Below are positions 26,880 through 33,432 of a stretch of DNA of 33,432 nt, piece by piece (within the stretch, counting starts at the first letter, position 1; every line of letters begins with the position of its first letter). The notes beneath the pieces were generated by a model, which was not told the DNA's origin, did not search any database, and worked only from the letters and a program-made list of their open reading frames with translations. The stretch comes from an uncultured bacterium (GTDB lineage Bacteria > Verrucomicrobiota > Kiritimatiellia > RFP12 > UBA1067): the NCBI GenBank assembly GCA_902769585.1, contig CACXPT010000058.1:1-33432 (forward strand), given 5' to 3'. The translations under genes and the position numbers were made by a program.

Positions 26880-27787
26880 TCTTCCTTCTTGTTCATGGCC
26901 TTGATGCGCGGGGATGGGGTCTGGTTGTAGACGCGCGAGAAGGGGGGGATGGACTCCATGAGCCACACGTTGCCGCCGATCTCGGAATCGTGCCCGATCG
27001 TAGTGTCGCCGCCGAGGATGGTGGCGCCGGCGTAGATGACCACGTTGTCCTCGACGTTGGGGTGGCGCTTGTGTCCCTTCATGAGCATGCCGGTCTTCTC
27101 GTCCTTCGGGAAGGACAGCGCGCCGAGCGTGACGCCCTGGTAGAGCTTCACGTTCTTGCCGATGACGGTGGTCTCGCCGATGACGACGCCTGTGCCGTGG
27201 TCGATGAAGAAGTGCTCGCCGATGGTGGCGCCGGGATGGATGTCGATGCCCGTCTCGGAATGGGCTATCTCGCTCATCACGCGCGGGAGGATAGGCACCT
27301 GCAGGCTGTAGAGCGTGTGGGCGACGCGGTGGACGGTGATGGCGCGGAAGCCGGGGTAGGCCATGACGACCTCCATCTTGCTGATGGCGGCGGGGTCGCC
27401 CTCGTAGGCCGCAGCGATGTCCTCCTGTAGGGTCTTGTGGATCGCGGGCAGCTCGGCCATGAATATCTCGGCCAGCGTGCGCGCGCGAGCGGCGTTGGCC
27501 TCGGCGGACATGTTCTCGCCCTTTTCCCTGCACTCGTAGCGGAGCACCTGGAGTATCTGCTCCTCGATCTCGTCGGCTATGCGCGCGAAAAGCCGCTCCT
27601 CGTGCTCGTGGCACTGCCCGTGCGGCACGGGACCGTGCCCGTGGCAGCCCGGGAAGAGCAGCGAGAAGATGTCCTGCAGCGTGGCGGCGACCTGCGCCGA
27701 TCCGGGCAGGTTCACCGTCTCCGCCATGTTCGCGAGCGCGCACTCCTGGCAGGGGAGGAAGTTCTTTGCTAGTTCCTTGATGTCCAT
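26876..27787 (-). CDS. cysE: Serine O-acetyltransferase (CysE/EpsC type) with Cys/His-rich insert
   Basis: A 303-residue enzyme that acetylates L-serine from acetyl-CoA, the first step of cysteine synthesis. The C-terminal half is a left-handed beta-helix with hexapeptide repeats ([27 protein letters not shown] and later [10 protein letters not shown]). The N-terminal helical domain is longer than in E. coli CysE and contains [17 protein letters not shown] (C48-E64), a run of cysteines and histidines that could bind metal; this is not part of the known catalytic fold. First gene of the cysE-aminotransferase-uvrB operon. ATG 27787 lies 10 nt from a -10 box. Confidence 0.87.
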   Translation of the reverse strand: MDIKELAKNFLPCQECALANMAETVNLPGSAQVAATLQDIFSLLFPGCHGHGPVPHGQCHEHEERLFARIADEIEEQILQVLRYECREKGENMSAEANAARARTLAEIFMAELPAIHKTLQEDIAAAYEGDPAAISKMEVVMAYPGFRAITVHRVAHTLYSLQVPILPRVMSEIAHSETGIDIHPGATIGEHFFIDHGTGVVIGETTVIGKNVKLYQGVTLGALSFPKDEKTGMLMKGHKRHPNVEDNVVIYAGATILGGDTTIGHDSEIGGNVWLMESIPPFSRVYNQTPSPRIKAMNKKEE

Positions 27788-27797
27788 GTGGGCGAAT

Positions 27798-27803
27798 AGT
27801 ATA
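27798..27803 (-). promoter_or_regulatory. -10 box for the cysE operon
   Basis: On the minus strand TATACT preceded by TGC (extended -10), 10 nt before ATG 27787, so the leader would be only a few bases. No clear -35 was found at 16-19 bp. Confidence 0.5.
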
Positions 27804-27855
27804 GCATAATCTTTTGCATGGACCGCCTGGACAAGACGCGGGCGAGTTGGGTGAG

Positions 27856-27880
27856 GGTCGCGGGGCGACCGCCCTACCGG
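27856..27880 (+). repeat. Intergenic hairpin element with CCCTACCGG tail
   Basis: GGTCGCGGGGCGACC (6-bp stem, GGG loop, 27856-27870) is followed by GCCCTACCGG. This is the only family member here outside a gene. Its tail matches the one after the hairpin in the sigma-54 activator (2281-2287). Confidence 0.65.
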
Positions 27881-27897
27881 CGCGAGGATGAGTGTGG

Positions 27898-27903
27898 TAT
27901 AAT
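27898..27903 (+). promoter_or_regulatory. -10 box upstream of the AlbA_2 remnant
   Basis: TATAAT preceded by TGG, about 25 nt before ATG 27929, with AAGGAG in between. No clear -35 is visible. It suggests the remnant once belonged to a transcribed gene. Confidence 0.45.
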
Positions 27904-27928
27904 TTCAAGGTAAGCGCAAGGAGTGAGG

Positions 27929-28045
27929 ATGAAGCGAGACGAGAACCGGAATGTCGAATATGAGGAATCGTGGCACGACAAGTACCTTGAATGGATTTGT
28001 GGTTACGCGAACGCCAAGGTCGGCTCCTGGTACAACGCAGTTTAA
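27929..28045 (+). pseudogene. 5' remnant of a Schlafen/AlbA_2-type DNA-binding-domain gene
   Basis: A 38-codon frame begins at ATG 27929 after AAGGAG and an extended -10 box. It reads MKRDENRNVEYEESWHDKYL then EWICGYANAKVGSWYNAV and stops. This matches the start of the AlbA_2 domain of Schlafen-like ATP-binding proteins (E-[YF]-K-E-S-W, then LKWICAFANAxGGxLYIGV). The homology ends where the next conserved GVDD segment should be, and a second promoter (TATAAT 28049-28054) begins there. It is therefore a truncated gene whose remainder was deleted or replaced by the downstream GH gene and its promoter. A tiny functional peptide is less likely. Confidence 0.6.
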
Positions 28046-28046
28046 T

Positions 28047-28054
28047 GGTATAAT
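28047..28054 (+). promoter_or_regulatory. Extended -10 promoter for the GH28-like gene
   Basis: GGTATAAT with TATAAT at 28049-28054, preceded by T to form TGGTATAAT, directly after the stop of the AlbA_2 remnant. The -35 is weak. A leader of about 30 nt contains AAAGGA before ATG 28092. Confidence 0.55.
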
Positions 28055-28091
28055 ATCCCTCGCGATGTCTAAGGTGAAAGGAACGAATACG

Positions 28092-29504
28092 ATGACGAAG
28101 CTCAAGATGGCTGTGGCGGGCGTGTGCCTCGCGATGTGCGCGGCGGCGGCCGAGAAGGAACTTTCATACAGGGTGCAGGTCGACGGAACGGACGTGCCGC
28201 TCCTCTCGGAGACGGTCCGGTTCGGGTCGAAGCATCCCGACGGCAAGATATCCTTCGAGGGACCGTACTGGTTCGGCTCGTTCACGCTGACGAAACCCGT
28301 GACGGTGACAGTTGACTGCACGCTCCCGCTCGACAAGGTGCGCATCCTGCCGGCCTCTGCCGGCATGACGCATCGCCGTATCTCCGAAAACAGGATTGCG
28401 TTCCACGCCGACAAGCCGTTCAAGATCTCCATCGAGCGCGACGGGCGGTATTCGCCACTTCTGCTTTTCGCGGACGCGCCAGAGAAGGGTGCGCCGGCGC
28501 CTGACGCGCCCAAGGTGCGGTATTTCGGCCCTGGCGTGCATGCCGCCGGGCGGATCGATCTTGCAGACGGTGAGACTCTCTACATCGCCGCAGGCGCGGT
28601 GGTGAACGGTTGCGTGCGCGCAAAGGGCGAGAACATCACTATCTGCGGGCTCGGTCTGCTCACGGGCGACGCCTATCCGCGCTTCAAGGGGCCGGGGCGC
28701 TACCTCCTCGACCTCGTGGACTGCCGCAACGTGACGGTGCGCGACGTGATGCTCAGCGGCTCGTTCAGCTGGGCGCTCGTCCTCTCCAACTGCGACGGGG
28801 CGCTCGTCGACAACGTGAAGATGATGAACTCGAACATGATCAACGACGACGCCGTCGACATCTGCAACTCGCGTAACGTGACGGTGAGGAACTCCTTCTT
28901 CCGCGCACAGGACGACATCATCGCCGTGAAGGGGATGGGCCAGGACCGGGACGCGCCGCCGACTCGCGACATCCTCGTGGAGAACTGCATCTTCTGGACG
29001 GACCGGGCCAACGGCTTCCGCATCGGCTACGAGTGCAACACCGAGGAGATGTCTAACATCCGCGCGCGGAACATCGACGTGATCCACTGCTCAAAGGACT
29101 TCCGTCCTCCGTCGCACTTCTGGTCCAACGCCGTGTTCTGGCTGCAGCCGTCGAACGGCATCAGGCTGTCGGACTGCACGTTCGAGGACATCCGCGTGCA
29201 TGCCGACCGCGAAGGCATTATCCTCGTGCAGGCGGAGCCGCGCTTGTGCCGTTGCCACGGCATCCCGTACAAGAAGGCAGGGCAGATACGCGACTGCGTG
29301 TTCCGGAACGTGAGCGTCGAGGGCGACGCGGACAAGGACGGCAAGAAACCGCCGTGCCTCATCGTGGCGAGGGGGCCTTCTGGACAGGAGAACGTGCGCA
29401 ACGTCACGTTCGAGAACGTGACATGCTTCGGCGAGAAGGCGAAGGAGGACGCGCCGTTCGTCACGGTCGGTCCGCACGCGCCCGACGTGTTCTTCAAGCC
29501 CTGA
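28092..29504 (+). CDS. Exported right-handed beta-helix enzyme, GH28 (polygalacturonase)-like
   Basis: A 470-residue protein with a signal peptide (MTKLKMAVAGVCLAMCAAAA). The middle is a parallel beta-helix with repeated strands (VDCRNVTVRDV, LVDNVKMMN, NSRNVTVRNSFF). Catalytic aspartates of the GH28 pattern are likely in NDDAVDIC and QDDIIAVKG; the usual GHG becomes GFRIGYE, so the histidine appears absent or moved. Such enzymes cleave galacturonan or related acidic glycans outside the cell. ATG 28092 with AAAGGA 10 nt upstream and a clean signal peptide is preferred over ATG 28065, which would add a charged nonapeptide. It precedes another exported glycosidase gene. Confidence 0.75.
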   Translation: MTKLKMAVAGVCLAMCAAAAEKELSYRVQVDGTDVPLLSETVRFGSKHPDGKISFEGPYWFGSFTLTKPVTVTVDCTLPLDKVRILPASAGMTHRRISENRIAFHADKPFKISIERDGRYSPLLLFADAPEKGAPAPDAPKVRYFGPGVHAAGRIDLADGETLYIAAGAVVNGCVRAKGENITICGLGLLTGDAYPRFKGPGRYLLDLVDCRNVTVRDVMLSGSFSWALVLSNCDGALVDNVKMMNSNMINDDAVDICNSRNVTVRNSFFRAQDDIIAVKGMGQDRDAPPTRDILVENCIFWTDRANGFRIGYECNTEEMSNIRARNIDVIHCSKDFRPPSHFWSNAVFWLQPSNGIRLSDCTFEDIRVHADREGIILVQAEPRLCRCHGIPYKKAGQIRDCVFRNVSVEGDADKDGKKPPCLIVARGPSGQENVRNVTFENVTCFGEKAKEDAPFVTVGPHAPDVFFKP

Positions 29505-29544
29505 CGCGGCGAACGGATTTTCTTGACGTACCTCATCTAAACGG

Positions 29545-31893
29545 ATGGACATTATGAAAAACAAAAAAGAAACGATGGCGCTGTTGTGCGCGGCGCTGGT
29601 TGGATGCCTGCTGCAGGCGGCGGGCTATGAAACGAATGCCTGGGCATTCAAGGATCTTCGCGCGTGGGCGCGCGAGAAGGACGCCGTGAAGCTGGCGGTC
29701 CTGCCGGGCGGCGCGTTCGATGTGCGGCACACCGGCGGCGCGGACTGGTGCGTGAACGGCTGTCCGCAGATCCCGGTGAAGCACGGCGACACGTTCAAGC
29801 TCTCATGCGAGACGGAGGCGCTCGCGGACATGCCCGATTCGCGCACAGTCTGCATGAGCGTGATCCTGCGCGACGCGAAGGGCGTGGAGGTCTCTTGGTC
29901 GTACGGCTGCGGATACGCGAAGCCCGGCGAGCCGATCCAGACGGTCTTCATGGTGCCGGCCGACGTAGCCACGATCCAGCCGCGCGTGATCGGCCATGGC
30001 GTGACCGCGGCGCGCGTGCGCAACGTGCGCGTCGTGCGGACGGGCAACGCCCTGCCGAAGACCGGGACGCTCGAGACCTGCGCGTTCGCGAACGGGTCGC
30101 TGCGCGGCCGTGTGGGCGGCGCGGGCTTCGAGGTGGAGGATACGCGCACGGGGCGCACGTGGAAGCCGGTGGCCGGCTCGCGGTGGGCGGTCGAGGAGCT
30201 GGAACGGCGGGTGGAGGCGGACGGCTCCGTCCGCGCCACGTTCATCAACCCCGAGACGATGAAGAGCTGGAAGGCGATTTACCGCGCGGAGAAGGACCGT
30301 CCGGAAGTGGTCGTGACGCTGGAGGGCGAAGGGGCGATGTCCTCGCCGTTCGCGTATCCCGCCGCGTTCGCCTCGCGGAAGGGCGACCGGCTCATCGTGC
30401 CGCTGAACGAGGGCATCAGCTATCCGGCGGACGATCCTGACGGGATTCCTGGCCGCTTGGTCGCGTACGGCGGACACGGCATCTGCATGGCGTTCTTCGG
30501 CGTGCAGGACGACGCGACGGGCGCGGGGTGGATGGCGATCCTCGAGACGCCGGACGACGTGTCGCTCGTGGCGCGGCGCGACGCGGAGACGAATCTGTGG
30601 ACGCTCGGCCCGAGCTGGGAGGACCAGAAGAAGCAGTTCGGCTACGCGCGGCGCATCCGTTACGTGTTCCTCGACAAGGGCGGGTACGTGGCGATGTGCA
30701 AGCGCTATCGCGCGCACGCGAAGGCGATCGGCAAGTTCAAGCCGTTCAGCGAGAAGGCGAAGGAGCGTCCGCTCGTGGACCGTCTCCTCGGCGCGCCGAA
30801 CGTCTGGTGCTGGGAGAAGGACAAGATCGCCGTCGCGAAGGAGCTGAAGGCGTCGGGCATCGACCGTTTCCTGTGGAGCGCGGGCGGTGACGAGGCGCAG
30901 ATCAAGTTCCTTTCGGAGATGCCCGACGTGCTCGTGAGTCGCTATGACGTCTACCAGGACATCTATCACCCTGACCAGCTCAAGAAACTCGGCTGGAAGA
31001 GCGGCTGCAACACGGAGGCGTGGCCGAAGGACATCATCTGGAACAGCGCCAACTCGAACGACTGGCGCCACGCGTGGCCCGTGAAGGCGAAGGACGGCAC
31101 GTGGACGTACTGCGCGATGATGTGCGACAGCGTGGCGCCGAACTACGAGCGGCGCAACGTGTCGAAGGAACTGAAGACGAAGCCGTACAACACGCGGTTC
31201 ATCGACACGACCGTGGCCGCGCCGTGGCAGACGTGCTGGAATCCGGCCCATCCGATGACGCGCTCCGACAGCCGCCACTGGAAGATGGAGCTCCTGCGTA
31301 TTCTCGGCGACGAGTTCCACCTCGTCGTGGGCAGCGAGACCGGGCACGACGCTAGCGTGCCGTTCTGCGACTACTACGAGGGTATGCTCTCGCTCGGGCC
31401 GTACCGCGTGCCGGACTCCGGACGCAACATCCCGCAGATCTGGACGAACGTGCCGCCGCGCGTGGCGAAGTACCAGGTGGGCGAGAACTATCGCCTGCCG
31501 CTCTGGGAGCTCGTGTACCACGAATGCGTGTGCGCCCACTGGTACTGGGGCGACTACAACAACAAGTTGCCGGACATCTGGTGGAAGCGCGATCTCTTCA
31601 ACGTCCTCTACGGCACGATGGGCATGTACATCTTCAACAACCGCCAGTGGAAGGAGGACAAGGAGAAGTTCGTGCGGAGCTACCGCATCACGTCGCCAGT
31701 GGCGCGCGCCACCGGCTACAGCGAGATGCTCGACCACCGCATCCTCTCCCCGGACCGCACGGTCCAGCAGAGTCGCTTCGCGGACGGTACGGTCGTGACC
31801 GTCAACTTCGGCACCGCGCCCTACACGCTCCCGGACGGCTACCAGCTCCCCGCCGCCGGGTACCGTGTCCTCTTGGGTTCTACGGCGAAATGA
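29545..31893 (+). CDS. Exported glycoside hydrolase-like protein (GH101/GH129 or DUF5696-like)
   Basis: A protein of 779-782 residues with a signal sequence (MKNKKETMALLCAALVGC), possibly a lipoprotein because LVGC fits a lipobox. After a beta-rich N-terminal region (carbohydrate-binding-like, to about residue 200) comes a galactose-mutarotase-like segment and then a probable TIM barrel: FLWSAGGDEAQ, RFIDTTVAAPWQTCWNPAHPMT, and LVVGSETGHDASVPFCDYYEGM. D and E residues in these motifs resemble the nucleophile and acid/base regions of GH101/GH129 alpha-N-acetylgalactosaminidases and the DUF5696 family. The family call is by motif memory and tentative. ATG 29554 may be the true start, giving a cleaner signal n-region. 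It may degrade mucin-type or similar glycans. Confidence 0.6.
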   Translation: MDIMKNKKETMALLCAALVGCLLQAAGYETNAWAFKDLRAWAREKDAVKLAVLPGGAFDVRHTGGADWCVNGCPQIPVKHGDTFKLSCETEALADMPDSRTVCMSVILRDAKGVEVSWSYGCGYAKPGEPIQTVFMVPADVATIQPRVIGHGVTAARVRNVRVVRTGNALPKTGTLETCAFANGSLRGRVGGAGFEVEDTRTGRTWKPVAGSRWAVEELERRVEADGSVRATFINPETMKSWKAIYRAEKDRPEVVVTLEGEGAMSSPFAYPAAFASRKGDRLIVPLNEGISYPADDPDGIPGRLVAYGGHGICMAFFGVQDDATGAGWMAILETPDDVSLVARRDAETNLWTLGPSWEDQKKQFGYARRIRYVFLDKGGYVAMCKRYRAHAKAIGKFKPFSEKAKERPLVDRLLGAPNVWCWEKDKIAVAKELKASGIDRFLWSAGGDEAQIKFLSEMPDVLVSRYDVYQDIYHPDQLKKLGWKSGCNTEAWPKDIIWNSANSNDWRHAWPVKAKDGTWTYCAMMCDSVAPNYERRNVSKELKTKPYNTRFIDTTVAAPWQTCWNPAHPMTRSDSRHWKMELLRILGDEFHLVVGSETGHDASVPFCDYYEGMLSLGPYRVPDSGRNIPQIWTNVPPRVAKYQVGENYRLPLWELVYHECVCAHWYWGDYNNKLPDIWWKRDLFNVLYGTMGMYIFNNRQWKEDKEKFVRSYRITSPVARATGYSEMLDHRILSPDRTVQQSRFADGTVVTVNFGTAPYTLPDGYQLPAAGYRVLLGSTAK

Positions 31894-31908
31894 TTTCAAG
31901 TGGACACT

Positions 31909-31936
31909 TTGCAAAGATGTCGGAATATGATACATT
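31909..31936 (+). promoter_or_regulatory. Promoter for the beta-strand-repeat protein gene
   Basis: TTGCAA (31909-31914), 16 bp and TACATT (31931-31936) preceded by TGA. A leader of about 30 nt contains AAGGAG (31964-31969), seven bases before ATG 31977. Confidence 0.55.
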
Positions 31937-31976
31937 ACTGCCACGGAGAACTTTAACTAAAGTAAGGAGCATGGAA

Positions 31977-33432
31977 ATGAGGAGAGTTTTTACGTACATG
32001 GCGGCGATGGGAATCGCCGGCGGCATGGCGTTGTCGGCGCAGGCCGCTGACGCCTACATTGACTCGGACGGTACGCAGACCGTCGTGCTGGACTACTACG
32101 TGAAGCCGAACACGAAGATCGTGGCCGACTACGCGTTCCTGTCCGTGACGCCGCTCCAGTCGCGCGTCTTCGCCGCGTCGGGCCGGGAGGCCGGGATGTC
32201 CTGCGCGCACTACATCAACGGCAGCGGCCAATACGCCTTCGCCTTCAAGAACGGCGACGGCGACTGGAGCAGCACGGCCATTACCGTGACGACCGACAGG
32301 CGCACGTTCGAAATCGACGGACCGAGCAAGAAGGCGCGCCTCTACACGGACGGCAACCTCACGAAGGAAATGAACACGTCCACGCCCACCGTGCCGTCCG
32401 TCTACCCCCTCGGGCTTTTCGCCACCATCAAGAACCAGGAGGGAACCTATTTCGAAAACCCCGGCAGCAAGGTGCGCCTCTACTCGCTCCAGATCTACGA
32501 GAGCGGGACGCTCGTGATGGACGTTGTGACCGGCAAGACGTACGGCCCCGTCGCGGGCAACCCGCTCACGGGCGGCGGTGACATCGCGACCGAGACGGGC
32601 ACGATCGGGTGGACGGGCGCTGAATCGACGGACTGGAACACGGCGGCGAACTGGCAGGTCGGCGGCGCGGTGTCCGCTCAGCCTCCGCGCGCGGGCGACG
32701 AGGTGGTGATTCCCGCCGGCTCCATGGTGGACATCAGCGGCGCGGCGGCGAGGGTGAAGAGCCTCACGCTCACGGGCGGCGGCACGGTGACGCTGACGGG
32801 AACGAACGCGAAGCTGCTGGCGGATTCGCTTGCCGTCGCATCCGGGTCTACGTGCCGGCGGCGACGGCGGACGGCGCCGCCGTGCCGTCGGGCCGCTACG
32901 CAGGCGGCTCGCAGGGCTGGCTTGCGGGAAGCGGCGCGCTCAACGTCAATTCGGCGGGGCAGTCCGTCGCGGACGGCGTGCTGACGTTCGACGTGCCGGC
33001 GGGGCAGACGCTCGCCTACTACACGCAGCTGTCGTCGGCGATCACGAAGATCGTCAAGATCGGCGCGGGCACGGCCATCGTCTCGAACGACAACAACACC
33101 GCGTTCTCGGGCACGGTGGAGATCCGGGAGGGCATCCTGGAGGCGCAGACCGCCGCAGGCGGGCAGATCAACACCTTCGGCGGGAAGAAGGCCAACACGA
33201 TCACGGTCTCGAATGGCGCGCAGCTGCGCGTGCTCGCCCCGAACAGCTATCCGAACCAGGGCACGGAACGTTTCCCGAACGCACTGGTGATCGCGGGCAA
33301 CGGTCCGGACGGCTACGGCGCGCTGCGCATGATCAAGACGGCACAGCCCGTAGGGGGATCCGGCAATATCGACCGACTCTTCACCACCGTGACGCTGTCC
33401 GGCGACGCGTCCGTCTACAGCAGCGGCCGCGT
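31977..33432 (+). CDS. Large exported surface protein with LamG-like N-terminus and autotransporter-type beta-strand repeats, 3' end outside window, one frameshift
   Basis: ATG 31977 fits AAGGAG at 31964-31969 better than ATG 31971 and gives a clean signal peptide (MRRVFTYMAAMGIAGGMALSAQA). Residues about 25-190 resemble a concanavalin-like/LamG sandwich. A WTGAESTDWNTAANW motif follows, typical of proteins with autotransporter-associated beta-strand repeats, then repeat-like strands (LTLTGGGTVTLTGTNAKL, FSGTVEIREGILEA). At about 32845 the frame changes: the first frame runs into an arginine-rich nonsense tail and stops at 32984, while the second (VYVPAATADGAAVPSG onward) stays open to the window end. 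One G missing from a GGGG run (CCGGGTC) explains it, by mutation or sequencing error. Probably cell-surface or secreted; function unknown. Confidence 0.72.

Noticed and set aside
29803-31944. Long antisense open frame (713 codons) opposite the GH101-like gene
   Set aside because: Composition is Arg/Val/His-rich as expected for a codon-bias shadow, with no domain and a clear real gene on the plus strand. Similar antisense frames at 4007-5908 and 9619-11484 were rejected for the same reason.

Overview
The window is a high-GC, gene-dense bacterial segment with no RNA genes that I can see. The gene content suggests a gut- or environment-associated member of the PVC superphylum, most likely the Kiritimatiellota/Verrucomicrobiota. 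Pointers are a MurC-MurB fusion, Tat-exported Gfo/Idh and FAD enzymes, several exported glycoside hydrolases, a beta-strand-repeat surface protein, a REP-type transposase, and low-complexity repeats inside genes. The assignment is inferred from gene style, not from a marker gene.

Layout. 1-1754: end of an unknown gene, then an IS200-like HUH transposase (RAYT/TnpA_REP type) with GGCAGCGC hairpin arrays on both sides; the 3' array is translated as the protein's C-terminal tail. 1927-4068: a frameshifted sigma-54 activator and a DEDDh exonuclease. 4124-7286: a Tat-exported Gfo/Idh oxidoreductase, a secreted-type FAD oxidoreductase and a small lipoprotein. 7328-11454: an MlaE-like permease, thiamine salvage kinases ThiD and ThiM, and a GT5 glycogen synthase. 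11473-13680: an esterase fused to a GH29-like domain. 13730-16081: ProC, an SLC1-type symporter and a DUF4186 protein. Minus strand 19435-16070: YebC (frameshifted), a VOC protein and the MurC-MurB fusion. Minus strand 20318-19503: a CPBP protease. 20446-23701: a frameshifted GH2 beta-galactosidase. Minus strand 27787-23712: CysE, a PLP aminotransferase and UvrB. 27929-28045: a remnant of a Schlafen/AlbA_2 gene. 28092-31893: a GH28-like beta-helix enzyme and a GH101/DUF5696-like glycosidase. 31977 to the end: a surface protein with autotransporter-type beta-strand repeats, cut by the window edge.

The most unusual feature is the load of repeats inside genes. At least ten short hairpins share one design, a GC-rich stem of 6-9 bp, a loop of 2-4 nt, then a constant CTCCCGG/CCTACCGG tail. 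Their stem sequences differ but stay paired, and nearly all sit in frame inside genes (sigma-54 activator, murCB, beta-galactosidase). Read on the other strand the tail becomes a GGGAGG or GGTAGG head before a hairpin, the layout of REP elements mobilised by RAYT transposases, and a RAYT lies at the window start. Two microsatellite-like families (coding for Leu-Asn-Asp and Ser-Thr-Ser-Gln runs) are also inserted in frame. murCB alone holds four such insertions in three families.

Four genes are frameshifted (sigma-54 activator, yebC, beta-galactosidase, terminal surface protein). Promoters are easy to see: an extended -10 TGnTAnnnT recurs, and several genes (proC, the CPBP protease, beta-galactosidase, perhaps mlaE and cysE) have the -10 only 6-10 nt before the ATG, which predicts leaderless mRNAs.
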